Numbered from the stretch's first letter, positions 23,505 to 31,100 are shown. The stretch: 38,279 nt of DNA from JAGTJU01 sp038257535 (GCA_038257535.1 JBBSJE010000033.1:1-38279); one strand, 5' to 3'. Program-made: numbers and translations. Notes: generated from the letters alone by a model not told the origin.

Positions 23505-24344
23505 GTGAAGCTGAAGGATTACGTTACTTTAGGCAACCTGCTTGGCGGGTTCGCGGCGGTCATCGCGCTGTTTTTGGGCTCATTTGACTGGGCCTGCTAC
23601 CTGATTTACATCGCGTACGTGTTCGATGTTTTGGACGGCCCGGTGGCCCGGCTGACCAAACAACACGACACCTTCGGCAGCGTGTTTGACGAAGTGTGCG
23701 ACTACATCACCAACTCGGTGATGGCCAGCTTCGTGATTTTTTATGCGTTTTGGAAGCTGGCCCTGTACCCGTTGCCGGTGGCGGCCGTGATCGCCGCATT
23801 TCCTTTGACCCTAGGTTCGCTTCGCCAAGCACGCTCTATGGATAAGCCAATGTCGTACCCCTGTTATTGGTTCGGCTTGCCGCGACCTGTGCTGGCGCTG
23901 TTTGCTTTGTCGCTGCTGAACTCAAGTTGGTTTCACGCCAAAGCCGCGCCATGGAATGTGATCGCGCCCGCTTCGGTGGCGCTGCTGATCATGGTGGGCA
24001 GCTTTTTTCACCTATCGCGCATACCGTTTCCCAATCACCAAAAGCGCCGGTTCATGGGTTGGATGCGCATAGGACATGTGATGTTTCTGGCGGGAAGCCC
24101 GGTGATGTTTGCGATCAGCGCCGTGGTGGGCAATTCGCGTTTGGTTTACGACTATTTGGTTGTCATGTTTTTGTCATACATTTTTATGTCGTGGACGCAG
24201 ATCCCCAAAGAAGACACGCGCCGCATTCGCAAATACATCGCGACTGGCGAGCTGCAAATTCCCTTGGTTCACCGCGAAAGCACTTGGCGCCCGCACCGAT
24301 GGGCACCAGCTTTGAGTGAAGGCCCCGTGGCGCCCAACGCTTAA
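23505..24344 (+). CDS. CDP-alcohol phosphatidyltransferase (PssA-like)
   Basis: A 279-residue polytopic membrane protein. The CDP-alcohol phosphatidyltransferase signature D-x2-DG-x2-AR-x8-G-x3-D-x3-D is intact: DVLDGPVAR at 41-49, Gly58, Asp62 and Asp66. It has about eight hydrophobic segments. Length and topology suit CDP-diacylglycerol-serine O-phosphatidyltransferase, making phosphatidylserine from CDP-DAG, but phosphatidylglycerophosphate or choline variants cannot be excluded. The GTG start is directly after the inverted repeat. Its stop overlaps the stop of the convergent AlkD-like gene in TTAA. The divergent gene is a cardiolipin synthase-like protein. Confidence 0.88.
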   Translation: MKLKDYVTLGNLLGGFAAVIALFLGSFDWACYLIYIAYVFDVLDGPVARLTKQHDTFGSVFDEVCDYITNSVMASFVIFYAFWKLALYPLPVAAVIAAFPLTLGSLRQARSMDKPMSYPCYWFGLPRPVLALFALSLLNSSWFHAKAAPWNVIAPASVALLIMVGSFFHLSRIPFPNHQKRRFMGWMRIGHVMFLAGSPVMFAISAVVGNSRLVYDYLVVMFLSYIFMSWTQIPKEDTRRIRKYIATGELQIPLVHRESTWRPHRWAPALSEGPVAPNA

Positions 24345-25459
24345 GGCATTTTCAAATCAAAATGCACGCTCCCCAAAGCGTGCCCATTGGCCAACACCGT
24401 AATGCTATGTTCGCCAGGATAGTAGCGACGCGTGGTGATGGATTTGAAGGAATGCCGTTTTTGCAGTGACACTTTTTGCCCCTTTGCAATGGTGAGGGTT
24501 TTTAGCTTGAACACCTTCTGGCCGGTTTTGCCGCTGGCCAGTTGAAAGCCCACCGCATAGTCGATGTTCAGGCTTTCTTGCGCACGCCCCTCGAGCGTAA
24601 GCGCAAACGTCAGCGAATCACCCACCACCACGCGCGGCTTGTCGATCGTTAGCGCCGACAGTTTCGCTTTGGTGCCCACGCCAAAACCCAACGCCTGCAA
24701 GGCACCCGCATGGCCTTGTTTCACCAAGTGCCGCAAAGCCCGCTTGGCGATCCATGGCGCATGCGGGTTTTGGGTTTCAGTTAGCCACTGGCGAACAGTT
24801 TCAACAACGATGTTGGGATGGTCTTTGGCAATGTCGTTCAGATTGTTGGCCACCGATGTGCGCACATATTGTGAGGGATCCGCGCGCAACGGTGTGATCA
24901 AAGCTAGCACCGGGGTGGGATCCTTCACAAACGCGGTCAACCGCAAACCCCACGGCAACCGGGGCCGCGATCCTTCGCTCACCCAGCGCCGCACGTGCGG
25001 GCTTTCGTGTGTGCGCAGGCGTTTGAGGAACGCCAATGTTTGTCGTGGATGGGTTTGAAAGAACGGCCGCACGCAGAACTCAGCCGTGGAACGCTGGGTG
25101 ATCTGCAGCATCGCCGCCAAAGACAGATCAGGATGATCCAGACCGAAGCACTGAACGAAGTGGGCGTGAATCCAGTGATAAAACAAGCCCTGCGCCACTT
25201 GCGTGTCTTGTGTGAGCGGTGGCCCCATGGTGGTCAACACCAGGGGCAAGGCTTGGGGGAAGTCTTGCGGCAACCGCTCGGCCCACGCGCGGGTGACAAA
25301 ATCGACACGCGCCTTGAGCTCAAGCGGCGCAAGCTTCGGCACCACCGCGCGTTCAAACGCTTTGTCTTTGAAGGCAGGCCAGGCTTGTTTGGTGGCCGCG
25401 GCCAGGCGATGTACCAGGGCTGGGCCAATGTGATGTTTGAAGGCGTTTTCGTTTTCCAC
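24341..25459 (-). CDS. AlkD-like DNA alkylation repair protein (HEAT repeat)
   Basis: A 372-residue protein made largely of HEAT-like helical repeats. The segment HVRRWVSEGSRPRLPWGLRL is the hallmark of AlkD-like DNA glycosylases, and the helices TPVLALITPLRADPSQYVRTS, VANNLNDIAKDHPNIVVETVRQW and APWIAKRALRHLVKQGHAGAL match the fold. AlkD excises cationic alkylated purines without flipping the base. The C-terminal about 110 residues (VVVGDSLTFALTLEGRAQES onward) form an extra beta domain, also seen in longer relatives. It is probably cytoplasmic. Start at the first ATG; no Shine-Dalgarno was confirmed. Confidence 0.85.
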   Translation of the reverse strand: MENENAFKHHIGPALVHRLAAATKQAWPAFKDKAFERAVVPKLAPLELKARVDFVTRAWAERLPQDFPQALPLVLTTMGPPLTQDTQVAQGLFYHWIHAHFVQCFGLDHPDLSLAAMLQITQRSTAEFCVRPFFQTHPRQTLAFLKRLRTHESPHVRRWVSEGSRPRLPWGLRLTAFVKDPTPVLALITPLRADPSQYVRTSVANNLNDIAKDHPNIVVETVRQWLTETQNPHAPWIAKRALRHLVKQGHAGALQALGFGVGTKAKLSALTIDKPRVVVGDSLTFALTLEGRAQESLNIDYAVGFQLASGKTGQKVFKLKTLTIAKGQKVSLQKRHSFKSITTRRYYPGEHSITVLANGHALGSVHFDLKMP

Positions 25460-25493
25460 GTTGTCACATGGGGCACGAAGCGCCCCGTGCGCT

Positions 25494-26288
25494 CTATTCG
25501 ATTACGCCGAGTGCCTGTCGTGCCTCGATGGCGTGCCAGCCACGGGGGGCCAGCGCAAGGTACTGGCGGTAGGCGGCTTTGGCTTTGGCCTTCTGCTCTG
25601 CTTGCTCAGCGGCGTGAGCTAGAATGATAAACGCTTCAGGATGGCTTGGCTCCAAAGCCAGCACGCGTTCGGCCCATTGCCCCGCTTCGGGGATGCGGCC
25701 TCGACGGTGATAGGCCTGGGCCACTGACAACGCGCGTTCCGCGTTGGGGGCTTGTTCATACGCGGTGGCGCACACGGTGGAAATCTTCAGCCAATGATTT
25801 CGCTTCGCGGCTTTGTCGCAAGCGGCGGCAACGGCAGGATCCAAAGCGCCCGTGGGGGCTGCAGGCGCGGGGATCACGAGAGCTTTTATGAGGTCCTCAG
25901 CAGCCGCGGGCGCCGCCGGGGATGCGGCAAGCGGCTGGCCTTCGGGCACCTCTGCGGATGCGGCAAGCTGCTGGCTTTCGGGCGCCTGCATTTTTTGTTG
26001 AGGCATTAGCTGATCGGTTCGGGCTTGCTGGTCACCAGCGGATTCGGCGGCGGCCGTCGAGGCGAGCTTAACGTCATCCTGGCTTCCAAACTGCCGGCTA
26101 AGGCCCCAAACCGCTGTGATGGTCAAAACGGCAGCCACCGAGGTGGTCACGCGGTCGCGTAAAACCCGCCGGCGCGCGGCGCGATGTGAGGCTTGCACAG
26201 CCAACATAGAGGCGCGCACGGCCTCATTGACCGTCCCGCCCGCAGGTCGAACGGTGGTGGAAGCTGTTTCGGTGGGTTCCTGGCTCAT
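25494..26288 (-). CDS. TPR protein with one transmembrane helix
   Basis: A 264-residue protein; GGAGAT precedes the ATG at 26288, so the longer frame (to 26387) is not used. A Ser/Thr-rich N-terminal part with a basic helix (residues about 30-45) is followed by one hydrophobic segment (VTTSVAAVLTITAVWGLS). A Pro/Ala/Gln-rich linker contains a two-copy 36-bp repeat. The C-terminal domain has two to three tetratricopeptide-like helix pairs (ALSVAQAYHRRGRIPEAGQWAERVLAL, PSHPEAFIILAHAAEQAEQKAKAKAAYRQYLAL). It is a probable periplasmic scaffold anchored in the inner membrane. Function unknown. Confidence 0.72.
   Translation of the reverse strand: MSQEPTETASTTVRPAGGTVNEAVRASMLAVQASHRAARRRVLRDRVTTSVAAVLTITAVWGLSRQFGSQDDVKLASTAAAESAGDQQARTDQLMPQQKMQAPESQQLAASAEVPEGQPLAASPAAPAAAEDLIKALVIPAPAAPTGALDPAVAAACDKAAKRNHWLKISTVCATAYEQAPNAERALSVAQAYHRRGRIPEAGQWAERVLALEPSHPEAFIILAHAAEQAEQKAKAKAAYRQYLALAPRGWHAIEARQALGVIE
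25921..25989. repeat. 36-bp imperfect tandem repeat in TPR gene linker
   Basis: The sequence GATGCGGCAAGCGGCTGGCC (25921 onward) recurs at 25957 with few changes, a 36-bp period, inside the linker of the TPR gene. It encodes two copies of an EGQPLAAS-type unit. Confidence 0.6.
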
Positions 26289-26441
26289 GGTGAGATCTCC
26301 TGGCGCTATGTTGCGTGGGTTGATTTGGGCACCAACCCCGCAAAACCGCAAGAAATCGACCAACCCAGGATTGCAACAACCCGCCACCTGTCCACCGAAA
26401 GCGGGACAGGCACGGCCTTAAGTCTCAAGTAAGGTTGAGCC

Positions 26442-26642
26442 ATGTCCAAACCAGCTCGCTTGGCAAGCTTTCAGTTCTGCTTCCTTGGGTTGCTGGTTGC
26501 CGCTTGCGTGCAGCCCACACAAGACGAAGACGATGTTGCCGGCAAAGGGGGGGAACAAGGTGGCGCGCAAGCGGGCGTTGGAGGGGAGGCGGGCCAGGAG
26601 GGCGAAGGCGGCGAGGCCGGACAATCGCATGGTCCGGCGTGA
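26442..26642 (+). pseudogene. Lipoprotein gene head, truncated
   Basis: A 66-residue frame with AAGG eight bases before the ATG. It encodes a lipoprotein signal (LASFQFCFLGLLVAAC) and a Gly/Glu/Ala-rich linker (GGEAGQEGEGGEAGQ) but no following domain. In this organism such linkers always precede a domain, and here the frame ends right where a convergent, damaged DUF1566 gene begins. I interpret it as the head of a larger lipoprotein gene, cut by a rearrangement. An intact small lipoprotein cannot be ruled out. Confidence 0.55.
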
Positions 26643-27117
26643 AGGGAACAACGGACGATGTCCAAAAATAGTCAGTAGGTGTTTCGGGAAAGGCTTGATT
26701 TCTAAACTCGGGGCACGTGTGTGATCAACCAGCGATACAAGTTCAAGGCGACTTGGCAATCGCCAGTCGCTCGAACCCATAAGTTCCAGAGCGTCGCAAT
26801 ATGTGTTGCCCTCATCCCATGTTGATTTGGGTGTGAACCCTCGCTGCCAGGTAAGGCCTGTAAACTTGGTCAATCGCTGTTTCGCCATTCACCTGCATCG
26901 CAGCCGCGTTGGGCAAGGGCAAAGAGGCGGGGTTGGGCATAGGCCACGTGGCATAGGTTTTTGGAGGACACGTCGCCAAGGCCCCCGGATCGCACGCAGG
27001 AGATCGAGCAAACGTGTCGGGCGGAGGTCCATCAGCTGCAGCGTCCAGCGCCTGCGTTCCCTCAGCGGTGCAAGCCTGCAAAAACATCAGAATGGCGATT
27101 CGCTTGCCTAGATCCAT
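26643..27117 (-). pseudogene. DUF1566 lipoprotein gene with two compensating frameshifts
   Basis: The ATG at 27117 starts a lipoprotein signal (RIAILMFLQAC), then an Asp/Pro-rich linker, then the opening of a DUF1566 (Lcl C-terminal-like) domain, NGETAIDQV. At 26862-26864 one extra base (GTTTAC for GTTAC) shifts the frame; the domain goes on in the new frame as TGLTWQRGFTPKSTWDEGNT and SSDWRLPSRLELVSLV. Near 26682-26684 a second shift restores the first frame and the domain continues TPTDYFWTSS. After about 26645 it stops against the convergent lipoprotein head. DUF1566 is common in secreted proteins. With two indels and no end, the gene is not functional unless the indels are sequencing errors. 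Confidence 0.7.
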
Positions 27118-27199
27118 CGCAACCTCGTTGAGACGCCCCAAAGCTGGCGGCTTCAGCTGATAACTCTAACAGGTCTTCAGCGCAATGATCGTCAACGAC

Positions 27200-27229
27200 A
27201 AAAACCCCGTAGCCCTAAGGCCCGGGGTT
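27200..27229 (-). terminator. Rho-independent terminator of rpmG-rplX
   Basis: On the minus strand AACCCCG pairs with CGGGGTT, with an inner GGCC stem, followed by a run of five T. It lies 25 bp after the rplX stop and is the clearest intrinsic terminator in the window. Confidence 0.75.
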
Positions 27230-27253
27230 CATGAACATTAGCAACAAGCTGGC

Positions 27254-27574
27254 TTAGGCCGACGCGACGTCGGTGCCGCTGCGCTTGGCCACGCGAACGA
27301 GCTTGTCGCCGTCCTTGCGGAAGCCAACGCGGCTGCCTTTGCCGGGCTCTTTGGGGTCGGCCAGCATCACATTCGAGATGTGAATGGTGCCTTCCTGCTC
27401 AACGATGCCGCCGGTCTGGCTTTGCTGGGTGGGCTTCTGGTGGCGCTTCTGCATGTTCACGCGAGCAACAACCACGCGGTCTTCGCCCTCGAAACGCAGC
27501 ACTTCGCCGCTTTTGCCTTTGTCTTTTCCAGCGATGACAACAACCGTGTCACCCTTGCGAATCCGTGCGGGCAT
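27254..27574 (-). CDS. rplX: 50S ribosomal protein L24
   Basis: A 106-residue ribosomal protein with the KOW motif IRKGDTVVVIAGKDKGKSG and the following VVARVNMQKRH-KP and GGIVEQEGTIHISNVML, normal for bacterial L24. It binds 23S rRNA early in 50S assembly. The ATG at 27574 shares one base with the rpmG stop (TAATG) and has GGAG upstream. L24 usually sits in the S10/spc gene cluster; here it is with rpmG alone, so it is either relocated or a second copy. No flanking ribosomal genes occur. Confidence 0.96.
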   Translation of the reverse strand: MPARIRKGDTVVVIAGKDKGKSGEVLRFEGEDRVVVARVNMQKRHQKPTQQSQTGGIVEQEGTIHISNVMLADPKEPGKGSRVGFRKDGDKLVRVAKRSGTDVASA

Positions 27575-27735
27575 TACTTCGTCTCCTTGTACGGCACATG
27601 CTTGCGCACCTTGGGATCATATTTCTTGATCTCCATGCGATCCGGCTTGGTCCGCTTGTTCTTCGTTGTGGTGTAGCGATGCCCCGTGCCCGCAGAGGAC
27701 TCGAGTTGGACGATTACGCGATTGCCTTTGGCCAT
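27574..27735 (-). CDS. rpmG: 50S ribosomal protein L33, cysteine-free type
   Basis: A 53-residue protein: MAKGNRVIVQLESSAGTGHR then the YTTTKNKRTKP core and a basic end, the L33 pattern. The four zinc-binding Cys of the C-plus form are absent, so this is the zinc-independent form. AGGAG lies before the ATG at 27735; the frame's earlier ATG is not needed. Translation is coupled to rplX (TAATG). Upstream is a 135-bp divergent region. Confidence 0.96.
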   Translation of the reverse strand: MAKGNRVIVQLESSAGTGHRYTTTKNKRTKPDRMEIKKYDPKVRKHVPYKETK

Positions 27736-27842
27736 GTTAAGACTCTCCTGCGCCCACAAAAATGAAAGCCGAACGGATTCGACCCAAACCTGGGCGGGGC
27801 GAAGGAAATGCCACGGAAGCGGACGGGGGTCAAGGGCTGGCC

Positions 27843-27851
27843 TGTGGATAA
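27843..27851. promoter_or_regulatory. Single perfect DnaA box
   Basis: TGTGGATAA (complement TTATCCACA) is an exact match to the consensus DnaA box, in the intergenic region between rpmG and the divergent phosphodiesterase gene. Only one box was seen, so it is not an origin; it may regulate or be chance. Confidence 0.35.
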
Positions 27852-27870
27852 CTGAGGCGATCGCAAAGTC

Positions 27871-29415
27871 ATGGCAGAGCGCGTCAACTATGCGGCCCCC
27901 AAGGCACCCGGGAAATTACGGCCATCGCAGCGGCAAGCCTTTGTTCTTATTGTGGGTTTGCTGATTGTGGCCACAGCCGTGCAGCAGTTTCGCCGGTCCA
28001 CGATTCGCGGCTTCTTTCTGGACGCGCCCCCGGGCACCGCCCCCACGCTTTCCCAACCCCCGGGGCCATCGGTGGGCTTAAGTTCCGTGCCGTATGTGCG
28101 GGTGCTGCTCATCGATGGCCTTGACCTGCAGACCGCCCAGCGGCTTCCTGCTTTGAATGCAGCCTGCGCCCAGGGCGCCGACTTGGTGGCCGACACGGGC
28201 TTTCCCACCGTGTCTTTGCCTGTGCAACACGTGTTGTGGACGGGGCTTACCCAGGTGCAGTCGGGGATCATGTACCGGATTGCAGCCTTGCCGCAGTCCC
28301 CAACCCACGCGTTGCCCGCCCGGGTGCCCGGTTCCTGGGCCCTGGCAGACGCGCACAGTGAGATCGTTGGGTCGTTTGGCTTTGCGACCCTCACCGCGCC
28401 GGTTCCCGCCAAGAGCACAACGCCCGAGCACGTGTTGTGGCGCCAACACGGGTTTGCCGCATCCGCCCGCGAGGCTGCGGCCACAGCGACACCCTTGGTG
28501 TTTGTTCATGCGCTTGCGGTGGACGAAGCGGGACACGCCAGCGGCGGCCGTTCGGAGGCTTACCAAACCGCGGCCCAGCAAGCCGATGGGCTTCTCGCGT
28601 CGTTGTTGGCCGCGCGCCCTGCGGACGAAGGCACCCGCTGGTTTGTGCTTTCGGATCACGGGCACCGCGCGCAAGGTGGCCACGCCGACGCTGAGCCTCA
28701 CATTCGGCATGTACGGCTGTGCGTGTTGGGGGGCGGAGTGCCAGCCATGCAAGTGTTTGCGCCGATGCATCTAGTCGACGTTCACCGCGCGTTGGCCGAT
28801 TCGTTGGCGGTGGCGCCGGCTGCAGCGTCGTTGGGACGACCTTGGGACTTTGCGCTTGCTCACCCAGATCTCGATAGGACGCTGCCCAAGCCCAAGGGCC
28901 TGCGGTGGCTTGTGGCCGGTTTGATTTGGCTGACCGGTTTGATCGCAACGTTTTGGCTCGCGCGCGGAACGCTTGCGATGTGGCCTTGGTGGGGCCTGCT
29001 CGCGGCAGCGTGCTTGCTGGCGATTCGGGGGCCTGTGACTTTATCCAATCCCATCGTTTATCCGCCGCTAGGCCTCTCCACCTTTTGGGCGATGCTACCG
29101 GGGTTGTTGATGTTGTGCGCGCAAAGCGTATGGGCATTGCGAGCTTACCCACCCCATCGCGTGGTGGCCGCGGCGTTGGTCGCGCCTTTGTGTTGTCTTG
29201 CTGGCAGCGCCGTGCTTTCGGGTGCGGCGCAAACGCAGTTGAGGTTGAGCGATGCCCCACCTTTGATGCCCACGTGGTCAGCGGTGGTGTCTGTGGCGGC
29301 CACAGCGTGCGCGGCGGCAAGCCTGGCGGTGGCGTTGGCGCTACTCGGGTTTTGGCTAGCGGGGCTGCCATGGTTTTGTGGCAAACGGCGATCTTCGCTC
29401 AGGCCTTCTTCGTGA
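27871..29415 (+). CDS. Membrane alkaline phosphatase-superfamily phosphodiesterase
   Basis: A 514-residue protein. One transmembrane helix (about 26-44: AFVLIVGLLIVATAVQQF) leads to a periplasmic catalytic domain of the type I phosphodiesterase/nucleotide pyrophosphatase kind: VRVLLIDGLDLQTAQRLPAL (metal Asp), TGFPTVSLPVQHVLWTG (nucleophile Thr in FPTVSLP), HALAVDEAGHASGG, and LSDHGHRAQGGHAD. Five or more hydrophobic segments follow to the end. The last about 17 residues (from GLPWFCGKRRSSLRPSS) are encoded antisense to a 54-bp sulfatase relic, so the natural C terminus has probably been replaced. Substrate unknown; lipid or cell-wall phosphodiesters are possible. No clear Shine-Dalgarno. Confidence 0.72.
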   Translation: MAERVNYAAPKAPGKLRPSQRQAFVLIVGLLIVATAVQQFRRSTIRGFFLDAPPGTAPTLSQPPGPSVGLSSVPYVRVLLIDGLDLQTAQRLPALNAACAQGADLVADTGFPTVSLPVQHVLWTGLTQVQSGIMYRIAALPQSPTHALPARVPGSWALADAHSEIVGSFGFATLTAPVPAKSTTPEHVLWRQHGFAASAREAAATATPLVFVHALAVDEAGHASGGRSEAYQTAAQQADGLLASLLAARPADEGTRWFVLSDHGHRAQGGHADAEPHIRHVRLCVLGGGVPAMQVFAPMHLVDVHRALADSLAVAPAAASLGRPWDFALAHPDLDRTLPKPKGLRWLVAGLIWLTGLIATFWLARGTLAMWPWWGLLAAACLLAIRGPVTLSNPIVYPPLGLSTFWAMLPGLLMLCAQSVWALRAYPPHRVVAAALVAPLCCLAGSAVLSGAAQTQLRLSDAPPLMPTWSAVVSVAATACAAASLAVALALLGFWLAGLPWFCGKRRSSLRPSS

Positions 29416-29420
29416 TCGTT
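29367..29420 (-). pseudogene. 54-bp relic of a sulfatase gene
   Basis: On the minus strand this segment reads NDHEEGLSEDRRLPQNHG, matching SDHGEGLGEDRRLPQNHG of the sulfatase-like protein at 31396-33612 (segment 31891-31944). 47 of 54 bases are identical without gaps and all seven differences are transitions; similarity stops abruptly at both ends. It is therefore a leftover of a second sulfatase gene. It overlaps the end of the phosphodiesterase gene and the last codons of the ATPase-nuclease gene. Confidence 0.7.
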
Positions 29421-30940
29421 CGATCAAGCCAAATAAGCAGGTTGGGAATGGCAGCCGCTTCGTGAATGCGTCCTCCGCGTCTTTTGGAAGGATCGAGAAA
29501 GTGCACCTGTTCGTCCGTTGTCGCCACGGCCACAATCCAACGCCAACCAAGACGCGCGGCTTCAGCCTCCATTCTCTTCCAATCCGCTAGGGGCAAGCTC
29601 ATGGGTAAGGTGGTCCGTTTGACCTGAACCCCTAGCTGAACCCCGGCGCGAATCGCAAGCAGATCAAATGCGCCTCGGGACGCACGTGATTGGTAAATGA
29701 GATCGAAGCCCAATCGGGCCAAATCAGTTGCAACCTTGGCCTCAGCCTCGTCGCCGATGATCTTCATGGGTACGGCAGCGCCACCAGGGCCCCGCCACCT
29801 TAGCCATGAAGCAAACACGGGATCGGTTAAAGCGTAGGTGTCGCCTTGCTTGGTCACAGCGTCTCCCAAGCGTTGGAGGTAGGTCTTCGTTGCAGGGCTC
29901 GATGCACGGATCGCGGCCGCCAACTCGAAGAGCCGTTGTGGCCCGGTTGCCAAGGCATCAAGAACAGCGGCAAGCGTGGCTGAGCGACCAACCAGCCGTC
30001 CGTGTTCGTTTTGAAAGTGCAATGACAGACGCCCCGTGTTGGAAAAGACGAGTTCCCCAAGCACTTCCTTAAGCAGGTCCCCGGCCGCATGCTTTCCTTC
30101 GCGGCTCCATGATTGACCGAAGAGTTGAAGGTAAAATGGGTGTCCCCCCAACACTTCAAAGACCTTTTCGGCAAAATCCCGCGACAGCGGGGGGGCATGG
30201 TGAGGCGCACACAAAAAGCCGATGGCCTCTTCGCGCGCGAAGGGCCCAAGATTCATGACGTCGAAGTGGCCGAAAAATGGCGAGCGCTTCGACGTCACTA
30301 GGTCTAGAAGCATCGTCCGCTCCGATCCCGAGATGACATAACCCACGCGCCGATGGCGCTGCCACAGGGCACGCAGTACGGGAATGACGTCGCCGCCTTT
30401 GCTCGCGGGCCTTGAGGTGAGTTCTTGAAACTCATCTATGGCCACCAGAACGTATTGGTCCCACGCTTGCGCGAGTTGTTCCGGCAAATCGATGCATGCG
30501 CGCAGCGCCGGCGTCTCGCCCACGCCGTCAGCTAAAGCGTAAACCGCCGTTCGTGCCCCTGTGGGCAACGCGGCAATGCGATCAGAGCGCTGCAAAGCGC
30601 GACGCAGTTCATCAGGCGATGCAGAGAGGCTTTCAAGGGATGTGCCGAGGTCCGAAGAGATGACTCTGTCAAGAATCCGGAGCGCGACGAGCTTAAAAAT
30701 AGAAGTGACGTCGGGCGCGACCTCAAATGTATCGGCAACGGCGAAGATGGTCTTGCGCCCCAGCCGCCGACGTTCAAGCTCCCGCAGTAAGCTGGTCTTG
30801 CCGATTTTGCGCGAACCAATGAGGGCGATCCAGTGAGGGTGGCCCTGCTCCAGCTTATCCACGGCGTGGCCCAGCTTGCCAAGTTCGTGGCTCCGGTTCC
30901 AAAAATCAAGTTCGGTAACAGGAATGTGGGAACTGAACAC
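29399..30940 (-). CDS. ATPase fused to Hjc-like PD-(D/E)XK nuclease domain
   Basis: A 513-residue protein. The N-terminal two thirds are an ATPase_2/archaeal-ATPase-like P-loop module: Walker A GSRKIGKTS (42-50), Walker B VLVAIDEFQEL (164-173) and the sensor YVISGSER. A winged-helix part follows (about 320-378, LDALATGPQRLFELAAAI). The C-terminal about 125 residues fit a PD-(D/E)XK nuclease: GDEAEAKVATDLARLGFDLI (Glu398 or Glu400), RGAFDLLAI (Asp426) and GVQVKRT (Gln439-Val-Lys441), the pattern of Hjc-type Holliday-junction resolvases. ATPase_2-nuclease proteins are found mostly in archaea and some bacteria, often in variable regions; their function is not settled. The GTG start at 30940 lacks a clear Shine-Dalgarno. 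The 3' end overlaps the sulfatase relic. Confidence 0.8.
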   Translation of the reverse strand: MFSSHIPVTELDFWNRSHELGKLGHAVDKLEQGHPHWIALIGSRKIGKTSLLRELERRRLGRKTIFAVADTFEVAPDVTSIFKLVALRILDRVISSDLGTSLESLSASPDELRRALQRSDRIAALPTGARTAVYALADGVGETPALRACIDLPEQLAQAWDQYVLVAIDEFQELTSRPASKGGDVIPVLRALWQRHRRVGYVISGSERTMLLDLVTSKRSPFFGHFDVMNLGPFAREEAIGFLCAPHHAPPLSRDFAEKVFEVLGGHPFYLQLFGQSWSREGKHAAGDLLKEVLGELVFSNTGRLSLHFQNEHGRLVGRSATLAAVLDALATGPQRLFELAAAIRASSPATKTYLQRLGDAVTKQGDTYALTDPVFASWLRWRGPGGAAVPMKIIGDEAEAKVATDLARLGFDLIYQSRASRGAFDLLAIRAGVQLGVQVKRTTLPMSLPLADWKRMEAEAARLGWRWIVAVATTDEQVHFLDPSKRRGGRIHEAAAIPNLLIWLDRTITKKA

Positions 30941-30970
30941 ATGGCTTTCTAACAGGCTGGAGGGAAGTAT

Positions 30971-31070
30971 GCAAGTTTGCCTATAAGCAAATTTGCTAAC
31001 TGTACGACGCCATGAAACGCGCGGAAACTTCCTATAACGGGTAGGCGTATCTGCTTATAGGCAAACTTGC
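30971..31070. repeat. Perfect 19-bp inverted repeat before ATPase-nuclease gene
   Basis: GCAAGTTTGCCTATAAGCA (30971-30989) and its exact complement TGCTTATAGGCAAACTTGC (31052-31070) flank 62 bp of AT-richer DNA, 30 bp upstream of the ATPase-nuclease gene. A third CCTATAA lies between them at 31031. The arms also contain smaller dyads (GCAAATTTGC at 30987-30996). It may be a pair of operators, a recombination site or the ends of a small mobile element. Confidence 0.7.
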
Positions 31071-31100
31071 TTGCCCTCATGATCAGGGATCCTGTCGAGG

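Noticed and set aside
26418..26888. Intact 156-residue protein on the minus strand
   Set aside because: It is the middle part of the frameshifted DUF1566 gene continued antisense through the convergent lipoprotein gene; it lacks both a signal peptide and the domain's end.
27745..27775. tRNA-like T-arm (GGTCGAATCC) on the minus strand before rpmG
   Set aside because: No acceptor, anticodon or D arm can be drawn around it.
27843..27851. Replication origin from the DnaA box
   Set aside because: Only one box, no AT-rich unwinding region, and no dnaA, dnaN or gidA nearby.
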